Of a DNA stretch of 64,000 nt, positions 17,827-26,186 are shown one piece after another. The DNA is taken from assembly GCF_003628535.1 (NCBI RefSeq), contig NZ_RBCI01000001.1, positions 744,001-808,000 on the forward strand, in the 5' to 3' direction. Below the pieces are notes generated by a model. The model ran no database searches. It had not been told where the DNA came from and saw only the letters and a list, made by a program, of their open reading frames with translations. Within the stretch, counting starts at the first letter, position 1, and every line of letters starts with the position of its first letter. The position numbers and the translations under genes were made by a program. The DNA comes from Flavisolibacter nicotianae (GTDB lineage Bacteria; Bacteroidota; Bacteroidia; Chitinophagales; Chitinophagaceae).

Positions 17827-17834
17827 CAAATGTA
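17827..17834 (-). promoter_or_regulatory. -7 box of the DUF4290 gene
   Basis: TACATTTG on the minus strand with TTG 17 nt further upstream. Transcription would start at or next to the ATG, suggesting a leaderless mRNA. Confidence 0.55.
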
Positions 17835-17972
17835 GGGAAGTGGCGGCTTTTCAACCGCAAAATTCAAAAGTTAAAAAAGGGCTCCCGGCCCGCAGTTGCA
17901 GCGTTTATCGTTCCGAAATGCCGGCACGAACAGGTTCTTTCTGTTATTTTTACCGCCCTTATTTGTACTTGT

Positions 17973-19733
17973 ATGAAATACGGCGCACTCGTTTTGCTCT
18001 TCGTTGTTTTGATCGCCTGCAATACCGTTCCGGGAAAGGAAACACCGCAGGCAGATACCTCTTCTGACCTTGCGGCTTTCTTCGACCGCTACTGGAAGGA
18101 ACGCCTGCCGCTCTTCCCGCTGGAGGCCACGGCTACCGGCGACACCACTTACAACGACCGGCTGGCGATTGCGTTTACCGATTCGTTCCGGGACACACTG
18201 CGCCGTTTTTACACCACCTATCTGACGGGCATCCGGCAATTCAGGCGGGACGACCTGAACGAAAATGACCGCATCAGCTACGACATTTTCAAACGCGAAA
18301 TGGAGATGCAGCTCGAAGGCCTGACATTTCACGACAACGAAATTCCCTTTAACCAGTTTTGGGGCCTTCCGCTGGATTTGGGCCAGTTGGGTTCGGGTAC
18401 CGGCAACCAACCGTTCAAAACGGAAAAAGATTACCAGGCCTGGATGCAGCGAGCCGGCCGCTTTTCGGCCTGGGCCGACAGTGCAATTGTTTACTTCCGC
18501 AAAGGCGTGGCGTCGGGCAGGGTGCTGCCCAGGGCATTGGTGATAAAAATGATCCCGCAGATGCAGGCGCTGGCAAAAAACGATCCGTCGAATGTGTTTT
18601 ATGGTCCCCTGAAGAACATGCCTTCGCTGGCAAATGCCGACAGCCTTAAAAAGCAGTTGACAGTGCTGGTGCAAACCGCGGTGCTGCCCGCTTACCAGCG
18701 CCTGGGTCATTTCCTGCAGACAGACTATTTGCCAAAGGCAAGAACCACCACCGGCATCAATGCGATTCCGCAGGGCAGTGAACTGTACGCCTACCTTGTG
18801 CGCCAGTGGACCACCACCAGCAAAACACCGGACGAAATTTACAACACGGGCCTGGCCGAAGTAAAGCGTATCCGCGCCGAGATGGAACGGATCAAGGACA
18901 GTGTCGGCTTTAAAGGTGACCTGCCGGCTTTCTTTGCCTACATGAAAAATGACCAGCGCTTTATGCCCTACAAAACCCCGGAGGATGTGCTGAATGCATT
19001 TCGGTCGATTCACCAGCGCATGGAGCCCAACCTGAAAAAGATGTTTGGCCGCACACCGAAAACGCCGTTCGAGATCCGCCAGACGGAAGCCTTCCGCGCC
19101 GCATCGGCCAGTGCCGAGTACCAGCAAGGCACACCCGACGGAAAGCGTCCCGGCATTTTCTACGTACCCATCCTGGATGCCACGAAGTTCAATACGACGT
19201 CCGGAATGGAAAGCCTTTTCCTGCACGAGGCCATCCCGGGTCATCACTACCAAACTTCGTTGCAGCAAGAGAATGAAAGCCTACCGAAATTTCGCCGCTT
19301 TGCCTGGTACGGCGCCATGGGTGAAGGCTGGGCGCTCTATTGCGAGTCGCTGGGGAAAGAGCTGGGTCTTTACACCGATCCCTATCAATACATGGGTGCA
19401 CTGGGCGATGAAATCCATCGTGCCATTCGCCTGGTGGTGGATGTGGGCATGCACACCAAAGGCATGACCCGCGAAGAAGCCATCAACTACATGACCGACA
19501 ATGAAGCCATCAACACCGAAGGCGCCACAGCCGAAATTGAGCGCTACATGGCCATCCCGGGACAGGCGCTTTCGTACAAGGTGGGGGCACTAAAAATCCG
19601 AGAACTGCGAAACAAATACCAGCAACAGTCGGGCAACAAATTCAGTCTTTCGGCTTTCCACGACGAGATCCTGAAAGATGGCGTGATGCCGCTCGACGTT
19701 TTGGAAAGGAAGATGGATGCGTGGGCGAAATGA
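17973..19733 (+). CDS. DUF885 family lipoprotein (putative zinc peptidase)
   Basis: 586 aa. Lipobox LLFVVLIAC near residue 16 predicts attachment to a lipid anchor, probably in the outer membrane. The motif HEAIPGHHYQ (about residue 417) with GEGWALYCESLG about 30 residues later is the metal-site signature of DUF885 proteins, which resemble thermolysin-like carboxypeptidases. The start at MKYGALV was chosen because the lipobox follows it. The stop codon TGA is also the first three bases of the inverted-repeat arm at 19731. Confidence 0.9.
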   Translation: MKYGALVLLFVVLIACNTVPGKETPQADTSSDLAAFFDRYWKERLPLFPLEATATGDTTYNDRLAIAFTDSFRDTLRRFYTTYLTGIRQFRRDDLNENDRISYDIFKREMEMQLEGLTFHDNEIPFNQFWGLPLDLGQLGSGTGNQPFKTEKDYQAWMQRAGRFSAWADSAIVYFRKGVASGRVLPRALVIKMIPQMQALAKNDPSNVFYGPLKNMPSLANADSLKKQLTVLVQTAVLPAYQRLGHFLQTDYLPKARTTTGINAIPQGSELYAYLVRQWTTTSKTPDEIYNTGLAEVKRIRAEMERIKDSVGFKGDLPAFFAYMKNDQRFMPYKTPEDVLNAFRSIHQRMEPNLKKMFGRTPKTPFEIRQTEAFRAASASAEYQQGTPDGKRPGIFYVPILDATKFNTTSGMESLFLHEAIPGHHYQTSLQQENESLPKFRRFAWYGAMGEGWALYCESLGKELGLYTDPYQYMGALGDEIHRAIRLVVDVGMHTKGMTREEAINYMTDNEAINTEGATAEIERYMAIPGQALSYKVGALKIRELRNKYQQQSGNKFSLSAFHDEILKDGVMPLDVLERKMDAWAK

Positions 19734-19767
19734 GTTTGGAGTCTGGGGTTTGGAGTTTGGGGTTGTT
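19731..19767. repeat. Left arm of 37-bp inverted repeat (cassette 2)
   Basis: Word-type arm TGAGTTTGGAGTCTGGGG... ending GGGGTTGTT. It matches the complement of 20198-20234 at 36 of 37 positions. It starts exactly on the stop codon of the DUF885 gene. Confidence 0.95.
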
Positions 19768-19773
19768 CAGGGG

Positions 19774-20172
19774 CTAGTTTCTTTCTTTGAACTTTTGTCC
19801 TCTGATGTTTGAAAAGTTGAGGTAGTTAATAAAGGCACCGATCTTTTTGACAAGCAAATCGGCATCGGCATAGAGTTCGCTGAAAAGGGCTGCTGAGAAA
19901 TAGTGTATGTCCAGTCCTCTGTGCAACTGCGATTTCAACTCTTCTGCTTCTCCCTTTGCAGTGGTTAAGGAATGCACGAATTCATGCTTGCTTCCGCGAC
20001 TGAAGCCTTCGGCGATGTTGTCCATGATAGCGCCACTGGTGCCTCTTATCTGATCTTTATAGCGAAAGTCTTTAGCAATTGGCTCTTCAAACGTCAGCGG
20101 ATAAATTTTCCGGCAAAGCTGCCTTGCTAACTGCCAAATCTCCAACTCTTCAAATTGATGAACGGTTGCCAT
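19774..20172 (-). CDS. Four-helix bundle protein (23S rRNA intervening-sequence family), cassette 2
   Basis: 132 aa from MATVHQFEEL (an ATG two codons earlier is possible). Family signature: LEIWQLARQLCRKIYPL, then KDQIRGTSGAIMDNIAEGFSRGS and EFVHSLTTAKGEAEELKSQL. It shares the NxAEGxSR core with the protein at 10414 but is otherwise diverged, so the two cassettes are not recent copies. The gene fills nearly all of the space between the two arms of a 37-bp inverted repeat, with 6 bp left on one side and 25 bp on the other. Function unknown. Confidence 0.88.
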   Translation of the reverse strand: MATVHQFEELEIWQLARQLCRKIYPLTFEEPIAKDFRYKDQIRGTSGAIMDNIAEGFSRGSKHEFVHSLTTAKGEAEELKSQLHRGLDIHYFSAALFSELYADADLLVKKIGAFINYLNFSNIRGQKFKERN

Positions 20173-20197
20173 ATACAAAGTTTGACTAAACTAAGAT

Positions 20198-20234
20198 AAC
20201 AACCCCAAACTCCAAACCCCAGACTCCCAACTCA
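20198..20234. repeat. Right arm of 37-bp inverted repeat (cassette 2)
   Basis: Complement of 19731-19767 with one mismatch. It ends exactly on the stop codon (TGA on the minus strand, 20232-20234) of the AlkA-like gene. Confidence 0.95.
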
Positions 20235-20828
20235 ACTGTCTTTCCATTGCCACAGGTGCAAACAGGCATAGGTGCGGTAGGGCGACCATTTGGCGGAGAT
20301 TTTTTGCATGGCTGCTTTCAATTCTTTTTTGTTGCTGTCATCCAGCTTGTAGATCTTTTTCATGGCCACCTGGATGCCGTAATCGTCCACGGCAAACACA
20401 TCTTCCCGGCCCAGCGTAAACATCAGCAGCATTTCCACCGTCCACTGGCCCACCCCCTTGATCTGCGTGAGCAGGTCGATGATCTCCTCGTTGCTCATCT
20501 TCTTCAGCTTTTTATCGTTCAGGCCATGGTCGATGCAGAATTGCGCAACGTTCAACACGTATTGTGCCTTGGCGTTGCTCAGGCCAATCCCTCGCAACGT
20601 TTCCAACGGCGTGGCAACGATCTGTTCCGGCGTGGGCTCCTCGCCGCCGTAGAGTTCCAGGAAGCGGTGAAAGATCACTTTGGCAACCTTGGTTGAAAGC
20701 TGCTGGCTCATGATGGAAGCGCAAAGGCGGAGCGGAATGTTTTTGTGTGCGGATAGTGTTAGGGCATCCTGGTCGGCAAGCACTTTTCGCAGGCGGCTAT
20801 CTTTGGAGAGGTGATCGATATACGACAT
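20232..20828 (-). CDS. DNA-3-methyladenine glycosylase, AlkA-like (HhH-GPD)
   Basis: 198 aa. Helix-hairpin-helix IKGVGQWTVEML at 123-134 and the catalytic aspartate in FAVDDYGIQ (D148/D149) define the HhH-GPD fold. Such enzymes cut alkylated bases from DNA to start base excision repair. It is shorter than E. coli AlkA and lacks the N-terminal domain, like many bacterial homologues. A TACCTTCG box (20833-20840) is just upstream. Confidence 0.92.
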   Translation of the reverse strand: MSYIDHLSKDSRLRKVLADQDALTLSAHKNIPLRLCASIMSQQLSTKVAKVIFHRFLELYGGEEPTPEQIVATPLETLRGIGLSNAKAQYVLNVAQFCIDHGLNDKKLKKMSNEEIIDLLTQIKGVGQWTVEMLLMFTLGREDVFAVDDYGIQVAMKKIYKLDDSNKKELKAAMQKISAKWSPYRTYACLHLWQWKDS

Positions 20829-20832
20829 GGCG

Positions 20833-20840
20833 CGAAGGTA
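20833..20840 (-). promoter_or_regulatory. -7 box of the AlkA-like gene
   Basis: TACCTTCG on the minus strand, 4 nt before the start, same box as before gmk. The word-type repeat arm begins 5 nt upstream. Confidence 0.45.
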
Positions 20841-20845
20841 GGTAC

Positions 20846-21003
20846 GCGAAACGTCAAACGTGAAATGTGAGACGTGAAAGGGTGCAGTTCACAAGCTCAC
20901 GATTAGGAGGCTGCAAAAACCCGGCGCAACGTGTCGCAGGAGAAACAGCGGTGTAACGTAGCTCCCGGTTCATGTTTGACGTTTGCCGTTTCATGTTTGA
21001 CAT
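20846..21003. repeat. CGTCAAACGTGAAA-type inverted repeat, copy 1
   Basis: Left arm 20846-20880 (GCGAAACGTCAAACGTGAAA...) and right arm 20970-21003, complementary with a few mismatches; both arms are tandem degenerate copies of one 10-15 bp word. About 90 non-coding bp lie between. It fills the divergent space between the AlkA-like gene and mnmD. Confidence 0.8.
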
Positions 21004-21014
21004 AGTTTTACGCT

Positions 21015-21677
21015 ATGAAAGAACGGGTGGTGACCAGGGACGGCTCGCATACGATTGCCATTCGCGAAAAAGAGGTGATGTACCATTCCATTCATGGTGC
21101 GATCCGGGAGTCGGTGCATGTGTTTATCCAGTCCGGTCTGGCGCCGGTAGCGGCAAGGCTGGAAAAGCCGGCGCTTGCTGTTTTTGAAATGGGTTTCGGC
21201 ACCGGCCTGAATGCATTCCTGACGGCAATTTTTGCCCTCGAAAAAAAGATAGCCGTTGCGTATACAACAGTGGAACCGGACCCGCTTTCTGCAGAAGAAA
21301 CCAGCGCTTTGAATTATGCAACGAAACTCGGACATGCCGAACTGTTTCGGCAGTTGCACACCAGTCCGTGGAATGAAACGATCAAACTGCACGACGGCTT
21401 CACCTTGCATAAAGTGCAAACAACGCTTTCGGACTTCTCTCCATCACAAACCTATGACCTCATTTACTACGACGCTTTTGCTCCGTCCGCACAACCGGAA
21501 CTTTGGACAAAAGAAGCATTCGAAAAAATGTTCTCCCTGCTCTCTCCTGGCGGCGTGCTGGTGACGTACTGTGCCAAAGGGGTTGTGAAACGAGCGATGA
21601 AGGCTGCAGGTTTCCGGGTAAAAAAATTGCCCGGACCGCCGGGCAAAAGAGAAATGGTATGGGCAGAAAAAGCGTGA
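21015..21677 (+). CDS. mnmD: tRNA 5-methylaminomethyl-2-thiouridine methyltransferase MnmD
   Basis: 220 aa. MnmD carries out the last methylation in making mnm5s2U at the wobble base of certain tRNAs. Diagnostic motifs: DGSHTIAIREKEVMYHSIHGAIRES with HVFIQSGL, the SAM site FEMGFGTGLNAFL (about 57-69) and DAFAPSAQPELW. The FAD domain of the bifunctional MnmC is absent, so this is the stand-alone form. A weak -7 box TAGTTTTA (21003-21010) is joined to the end of the repeat arm. Confidence 0.94.
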   Translation: MKERVVTRDGSHTIAIREKEVMYHSIHGAIRESVHVFIQSGLAPVAARLEKPALAVFEMGFGTGLNAFLTAIFALEKKIAVAYTTVEPDPLSAEETSALNYATKLGHAELFRQLHTSPWNETIKLHDGFTLHKVQTTLSDFSPSQTYDLIYYDAFAPSAQPELWTKEAFEKMFSLLSPGGVLVTYCAKGVVKRAMKAAGFRVKKLPGPPGKREMVWAEKA

Positions 21678-21686
21678 TGCCTGTTT

Positions 21687-22241
21687 TCACTTTTCATACG
21701 CATTCGCATCCAACGCCGCCAACTCTTTTTGAATTTGTGCTTCCCATTGTTTTTGCGCTGTTCCATCCGTGCCAAACCTTGTTTCCCCGTCGTAGGCTAC
21801 CCGCCTTTTTGCAAATTCCGACATGTATTGACTGTTCAACGCTTTGGCGATGTCCGTTCCTTTTAAAAATTGTTTCCTGTTCTCTCTGAGCGCCCTGCGA
21901 AATTGCCGGGTGTAAATTTCACAAAGATCAAACAGCGTTTGCTGGTACCGGAGTGTTTGCAAAAGATTCGATGTTGTATCAATCCAGGAAGCATTTCTCA
22001 GAAAATAATTGTGCACCTTTTGGTTGAAGTTCCTGGTAAAAAAGCTGAAGCCGCCGACTTCGTAGTCAACAGTAAATTGGCCGAACGAGGAGGTCGTTTC
22101 CGATTGCTTTGTTTTCATAGCAAAATCGTCTACACGCAAACGCCGTGTGGCATTCCAAAGAAGGTAGTCGTTGGCCGTTTGTGCAAACGAGGTTGCCGCA
22201 CCTGCCAGCAGCAAAAAAACAAACAAGCTTTTCCTGGTCAT
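21687..22241 (-). CDS. Secreted hypothetical protein, possible degenerate DUF922-like
   Basis: 184 aa, signal peptide MTRKSLFVFLLLAGAATSFAQ. The body reads like the DUF922 / predicted secreted zinc protease pattern in Bacteroidota: an early LLWNATRRLRVDDF, a strand pair FTVDYEVGGFSFFTRNF, then a helix RYQQTLFDLCEIYTRQFR. In the family as I recall it that helix carries HExxH-type residues, which are missing here. If the assignment is right this is a pseudo-enzyme. The family call is tentative. It converges on mnmD with a 9-bp gap. Confidence 0.7.
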   Translation of the reverse strand: MTRKSLFVFLLLAGAATSFAQTANDYLLWNATRRLRVDDFAMKTKQSETTSSFGQFTVDYEVGGFSFFTRNFNQKVHNYFLRNASWIDTTSNLLQTLRYQQTLFDLCEIYTRQFRRALRENRKQFLKGTDIAKALNSQYMSEFAKRRVAYDGETRFGTDGTAQKQWEAQIQKELAALDANAYEK

Positions 22242-22279
22242 TTTCCGGATGTTTAAATTGAATACGGTTCGATTTGCCC

Positions 22280-23773
22280 TTACTGCATGTTCCAGCTGAT
22301 ATTCCCGTCCTTGTCATCCTTCAACTGGATCCCGATTTCGGCCAGCTGGTTGCGGATCTTGTCCGAGGTCGCCCAGTCTTTTTTGGTACGGGCTTCCTTG
22401 CGCAGGTCGATCAGCACTTTCATCACGCCTTTCAGTTTATCTTCTTCCGCAGCGCTTTCGGCCTGCAGGCCCAGGATGTCTTCCACATAGGTTTTCATTT
22501 GGGTTTGCAAAAGCAGCAGCGTTTGGCCCGAAAGCGCATCGGCTTTGATTTGTTTATCCTTGATGGAATTGATGACCGGTACCAGTTCAAACATGTTGGC
22601 CAGCACTTTGGCCGTGTTGAAATCATCGTTGATAAAATCGTCAAACTCGCTGACCAGCTTCACCACTTTCTCGTCCAGTTCCGTGTCGGTACCGGCCGAC
22701 TGGTGATCAAAGGTTGTCTGCTTCAGCCATTCGTAGGCTTCCATCAGCCGCTTCAATCCTTTTTCCGATGCAACGAGGGCTTCGTTGCTGAAATCGACCG
22801 TGCTGCGGTAATGCGTTTGCAGAATGAAAAAGCGAATCGTCATCGGCGAAAAAGCTTTCTCCAACATCGGATGATCGCCGCTGAACATTTCCGTTAGCTT
22901 GATCACGTTGTTGTAGCTCTTGCCCATCTTCTTGCCGTTAATGGTGATCATGTTGTTGTGCATCCAGTAGCGAACCGGCGCGATGTGGTTGCAGATGGTG
23001 CTTTGCGCAATCTCGCTTTCGTGGTGCGGGAACTGCAGGTCCATGCCACCGCCATGAATATCGAACTGTGCACCCAGGTATTTTGTGGCCATCGCCGAGC
23101 ACTCGATGTGCCACCCGGGGAATCCTTCGCCCCAGGGGCTTTTCCACCGCATGATGTGTTCCGGCGGCGCTTCTTTCCAAAGGGCAAAATCGGCTTTGTC
23201 TTTTTTCTCTTCCTGTCCTTCCAGTGCCCGTGTGGTTTCGAGAAGGTCGTCGATAATACGACCACTCAGCTTGCCGTAATCGTGGTTCTCGGCGTATTTC
23301 TTCACATCGAAATACACGCTGCCGCCGGCCACGTACGCATAGCCGGCATCGATCAGTTTTTCGATCATGCCGATCTGCTCCACGATATGGCCCGTTGCCG
23401 TTGGCTCAATGCTGGGCGGCAGGTTGTTGAATTTCTCCATGGCCCAGTGATAGAGGTTGGTGTACTTCTGCACCAGCTCCATGGGCTCCAGTCGTTCGAT
23501 CTGTGCTTTTTTGGAAATTTTATCCTCTGCTTCGCGGCCTTCCTCTTCAAAATGCCCGGCGTCGGTGATGTTACGCACATAGCGAACTTTATAACCAAGG
23601 TGCATCAGGTAGCGATACACCACATCGAACGTAATGTAAGGACGAGCATGACCCAAGTGACTTTCTCCGCTGACCGTCGGACCACACACATACATGCCCA
23701 CGTGCCCCGGTACCAGCGGCTCGAACTCTTCTTTTTCCCTTGAATAAGAATTATAGATTTTCAACTTGCTCAT
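22280..23773 (-). CDS. cysS: Cysteinyl-tRNA synthetase
   Basis: 497 aa, class I synthetase that charges tRNA-Cys. The HIGH-type motif is SHLGH (38-42) and the KMSKS loop is KKMGKS (about 283). Zinc ligands are visible: C30 in YVCGPTV, then the ECS of [13 protein letters not shown] and the HHES of PHHESEIAQ. Full length. The promoter box TACTTTTG lies only 4 nt before the start codon, and a repeat arm begins 1 nt beyond it. Confidence 0.97.
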   Translation of the reverse strand: MSKLKIYNSYSREKEEFEPLVPGHVGMYVCGPTVSGESHLGHARPYITFDVVYRYLMHLGYKVRYVRNITDAGHFEEEGREAEDKISKKAQIERLEPMELVQKYTNLYHWAMEKFNNLPPSIEPTATGHIVEQIGMIEKLIDAGYAYVAGGSVYFDVKKYAENHDYGKLSGRIIDDLLETTRALEGQEEKKDKADFALWKEAPPEHIMRWKSPWGEGFPGWHIECSAMATKYLGAQFDIHGGGMDLQFPHHESEIAQSTICNHIAPVRYWMHNNMITINGKKMGKSYNNVIKLTEMFSGDHPMLEKAFSPMTIRFFILQTHYRSTVDFSNEALVASEKGLKRLMEAYEWLKQTTFDHQSAGTDTELDEKVVKLVSEFDDFINDDFNTAKVLANMFELVPVINSIKDKQIKADALSGQTLLLLQTQMKTYVEDILGLQAESAAEEDKLKGVMKVLIDLRKEARTKKDWATSDKIRNQLAEIGIQLKDDKDGNISWNMQ

Positions 23774-23777
23774 GCGG

Positions 23778-23785
23778 CAAAAGTA
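23778..23785 (-). promoter_or_regulatory. -7 box of cysS
   Basis: TACTTTTG on the minus strand, perfect TAnnTTTG. A TTTG inside the repeat arm lies 22 nt upstream and could act as the -33 element, the same spacing as before the gene at 28624. Confidence 0.6.
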
Positions 23786-23786
23786 A

Positions 23787-23936
23787 GAAACGTCAAACGT
23801 GAAACGTCAAACGTGAGACAGGAGCAGCATACAGGTTTGCCAAATGCGTGAAAGAAAGCCTGTGCAGGCACTTGCCAATATGCTTACAACAGTAAAAAGC
23901 TTCTGCGGTTTCTGGTCTCACGTTTGACGTTTCACC
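23787..23936. repeat. CGTCAAACGTGAAA-type inverted repeat, copy 2
   Basis: Perfect 21-bp arms: 23799-23819 and 23915-23935; the left arm carries the word twice. The right arm contains the stop codon of the EEP gene (23932-23934), the left arm ends 1 nt before the cysS -7 box. The 94-bp centre is non-coding. Confidence 0.92.
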
Positions 23937-25053
23937 TCTTCAGCTCCACATCCGCAACCAGCATGTAGTGGTCGGAAAGGCTTTTGACAATGCGGTTAAA
24001 CTGGTGGATCTTGAAATCCGGGGTGGTAAAAATATAATCGATCCGCAGCGTGGGAGAGATGGCGTCGAAGGTGCGGCCAACGCCAAACCCATGCTCGAGG
24101 AAAACGTCTTTGAACCTGTCGTCCTTCACCGTCGCATAAGCATACGAGTTGGGCACGTCGTTAAAGTCGCCGGTGAGAATGGTGGGATAGGGATCGTTCG
24201 ACACGACCTCCCTGATGATCTCGGCCTGCTCCTTCCGTTTTATCACCGCATTGCGAATTTTCCCGAAAATGCCGCGGGACTTTTGGAGCTCGACTTTTTG
24301 TTTGTCCTTGATGTCTTCGATGGTTTCGTAGTCCTGTTTTTGAAAGCGCAGCGAGGCAAGGTGCGTGGTGTAAACGCGGATGGTATCGCCGTGAAACGCG
24401 ATGTCTGCATGCAACAGGCTCTCTGGGTATTTGTCGCCGGGCAAATTGATCTTACCGCTGTCCACAATCGGGTACCGCGAAAAAATGGCGTTGCCAAACC
24501 ACGACTCGGCGCCATCATCCCGCCAGGCGAAATAAAAATACGGGTAACCGATCTCCTTTATCAGGTGGCTGATGTTGTTGTAATAGACCGTATCGGTGGA
24601 CGTAAAAAATTCCTGCATGCACAACACATCGGCATTCTGCTCTTTGATCTGGTCCATCATTTTCAGCCTTGTCTGACTTCCCTTGTTGTTGTTGCGCTTC
24701 CACTCGACAAACCGGGCCACGTTCCAGTGTGCCACCCGCAACACCGATTTGTCTTTCTGGTAATTGAATTTTTCCGCCACGTGAAAACCAAAGAACACGG
24801 AAATGCTCTTGTAGCCGACAAGCAGGGGCACCAGCGCCAGCAAAATATACCGTGGACGCACCACCAGCCAGAACAGGATAAATGCAATAAGGGTCACCAC
24901 CAGTAAGCCAAAGCCAAGGCCCAGGAGAGAAACAAACCACCACTTGGTCGGGTCGAGACGGGAGGCGAGACAGGCAAGCAGGAAAGCCGCCGACACCAGG
25001 ATGTTCAGGATTAAAAAAACAATTTTCGTTATTCGACGGTAGGTGGCGGCCAT
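23932..25053 (-). CDS. Endonuclease/exonuclease/phosphatase family membrane-anchored protein
   Basis: 373 aa. Three N-terminal membrane helices (about 8-95) precede an EEP catalytic domain with RVAHWNVARF, CMQEFF, GDFNDVPNSYAY and the closing SDHYMLVADVEL. The family uses a metal to cut phosphoesters in nucleic acids, lipids or inositol phosphates. With its membrane anchor the active site probably faces the periplasm, so DNA repair is unlikely. The start at MAATYRRITK was chosen as it begins the first helix. Confidence 0.9.
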   Translation of the reverse strand: MAATYRRITKIVFLILNILVSAAFLLACLASRLDPTKWWFVSLLGLGFGLLVVTLIAFILFWLVVRPRYILLALVPLLVGYKSISVFFGFHVAEKFNYQKDKSVLRVAHWNVARFVEWKRNNNKGSQTRLKMMDQIKEQNADVLCMQEFFTSTDTVYYNNISHLIKEIGYPYFYFAWRDDGAESWFGNAIFSRYPIVDSGKINLPGDKYPESLLHADIAFHGDTIRVYTTHLASLRFQKQDYETIEDIKDKQKVELQKSRGIFGKIRNAVIKRKEQAEIIREVVSNDPYPTILTGDFNDVPNSYAYATVKDDRFKDVFLEHGFGVGRTFDAISPTLRIDYIFTTPDFKIHQFNRIVKSLSDHYMLVADVELKR

Positions 25054-25160
25054 GGCCTTGCAAGATATAAAAAGTCGATTGTGAATGTTCAATGGTCAAT
25101 GAAGAAACCGAAATACTTCACGATCCTTTTGCGTAACGTTGAAATGCCTGTTGTAAGTAC

Positions 25161-25187
25161 AAAAAAAGCTGTCATTTCTGACAGCTT
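25161..25187 (-). terminator. Terminator of the rhomboid pair
   Basis: 9-bp stem AAGCTGTCA / TGACAGCTT, TTTC loop; on the minus strand followed by seven T. Confidence 0.88.
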
Positions 25188-25218
25188 GCTTCTTCGTATA
25201 ATTCGTTTGTATTTCTTC

Positions 25219-26154
25219 TTACAACATGTCTTCCTGGCTGGCCCGCTTCAGCATTTCCTTTTCGTCTTCGGTCAGGGAGTGATAGCCCTTTTGCGAAATT
25301 TTATCGAGGATTTCGTCGATGCGCTGCTGGGTAATGACATTGGCTTTGCGATAAGGCGGCACTTTGCTGTTGTAGTACAGCGTGGTTTTAGGCGATGTGC
25401 CTTTCCGTGGCTTGTCGGGATTAAACAGGTTGTTCACCCAATCGAAAAAGTTGTTGATCCAGGCGCCCCAGTCGTGTCCGCGTTGCAGGGCCAGGATGAA
25501 GGCATAGCCCATGCCGGCGCCTGCCAGGTGCGCTATGTGGCCGCCGGGGTTGCCGTTGGTGATGGAAGCCAGATCGATAACGAGGTAGATAATGGTGATG
25601 ACCCACAACGGAATCCCGCCATTGAGCATTTGAAAAATGCGGTAGTTGGGAGCGAGGGCCGTGGTACCGATGGCGATGGCCATTACGCCGGCCGAGGCAC
25701 CGAAGGCCTGTGCATTGGCCAGATCTACTTTGAGAGGGCCGATCAGGTTAAAGGCCAGCATATACGCAGCGGCACCACCCATGGCACCGTAGAAGTAGAG
25801 CGGAAAAAGTTTGCTGTTGCCGGCCAGGTCCTGGAGAATATAACCAAAGGCCCAAAGCCAGATCATGTTGCCGAGAATGTGCCAGATACTGGTGGTGTCG
25901 TGCACAAACATGTGGGTCAGCAAGGTCCACGGGCGGGTAATGAACACATTCAGATCAGCAGGCAACGTAAACCATCGGAAAATCTGTTCATGGAACAGGC
26001 TCACTCCCTGGTCGCCAAAACTGAAATAATAAACGACTTTGATAAAGGCCAAGATAGCGAAGACACTCAGGTTGATGGCGAGCAGCAAGGTCAGCGAGTT
26101 GCCATCCTGACCGATGGAGAATCTTGATCGGTTGCGTTGCTGATAGTAGCTCAT
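25219..26154 (-). CDS. Rhomboid family intramembrane serine protease (with C-terminal extension)
   Basis: 311 aa. Six or more membrane helices with the rhomboid catalytic serine in GASAGVMA and the histidine in HIAHLAGAGMGYAF. The N-terminal WTLLTHMFVHDTTSIWHILGNMIWLW supplies the conserved HxxxxHxxxN-like region. The last 80 residues are soluble and charged and end in a helical DEILDKISQKGYHSLTEDEKEML segment, a feature of Bacteroidota rhomboids. Second of a tandem pair. The start at MSYYQQRN avoids overlap with the upstream rhomboid. Confidence 0.92.
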   Translation of the reverse strand: MSYYQQRNRSRFSIGQDGNSLTLLLAINLSVFAILAFIKVVYYFSFGDQGVSLFHEQIFRWFTLPADLNVFITRPWTLLTHMFVHDTTSIWHILGNMIWLWAFGYILQDLAGNSKLFPLYFYGAMGGAAAYMLAFNLIGPLKVDLANAQAFGASAGVMAIAIGTTALAPNYRIFQMLNGGIPLWVITIIYLVIDLASITNGNPGGHIAHLAGAGMGYAFILALQRGHDWGAWINNFFDWVNNLFNPDKPRKGTSPKTTLYYNSKVPPYRKANVITQQRIDEILDKISQKGYHSLTEDEKEMLKRASQEDML

Positions 26155-26186
26155 AACATTTTCAATTCTGCAATTAATCTGCCACA

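Noticed and set aside
17871-19268. 465-codon open frame on the minus strand opposite the DUF885 gene
   Set aside because: Shadow of the real gene; composition is rich in Arg, His, Gln and Cys with no motif, as expected from high GC at third positions.
10343-20234. Four-helix proteins as part of a diversity-generating retroelement (bAvd)
   Set aside because: No reverse transcriptase, template or variable repeat was seen near either gene.
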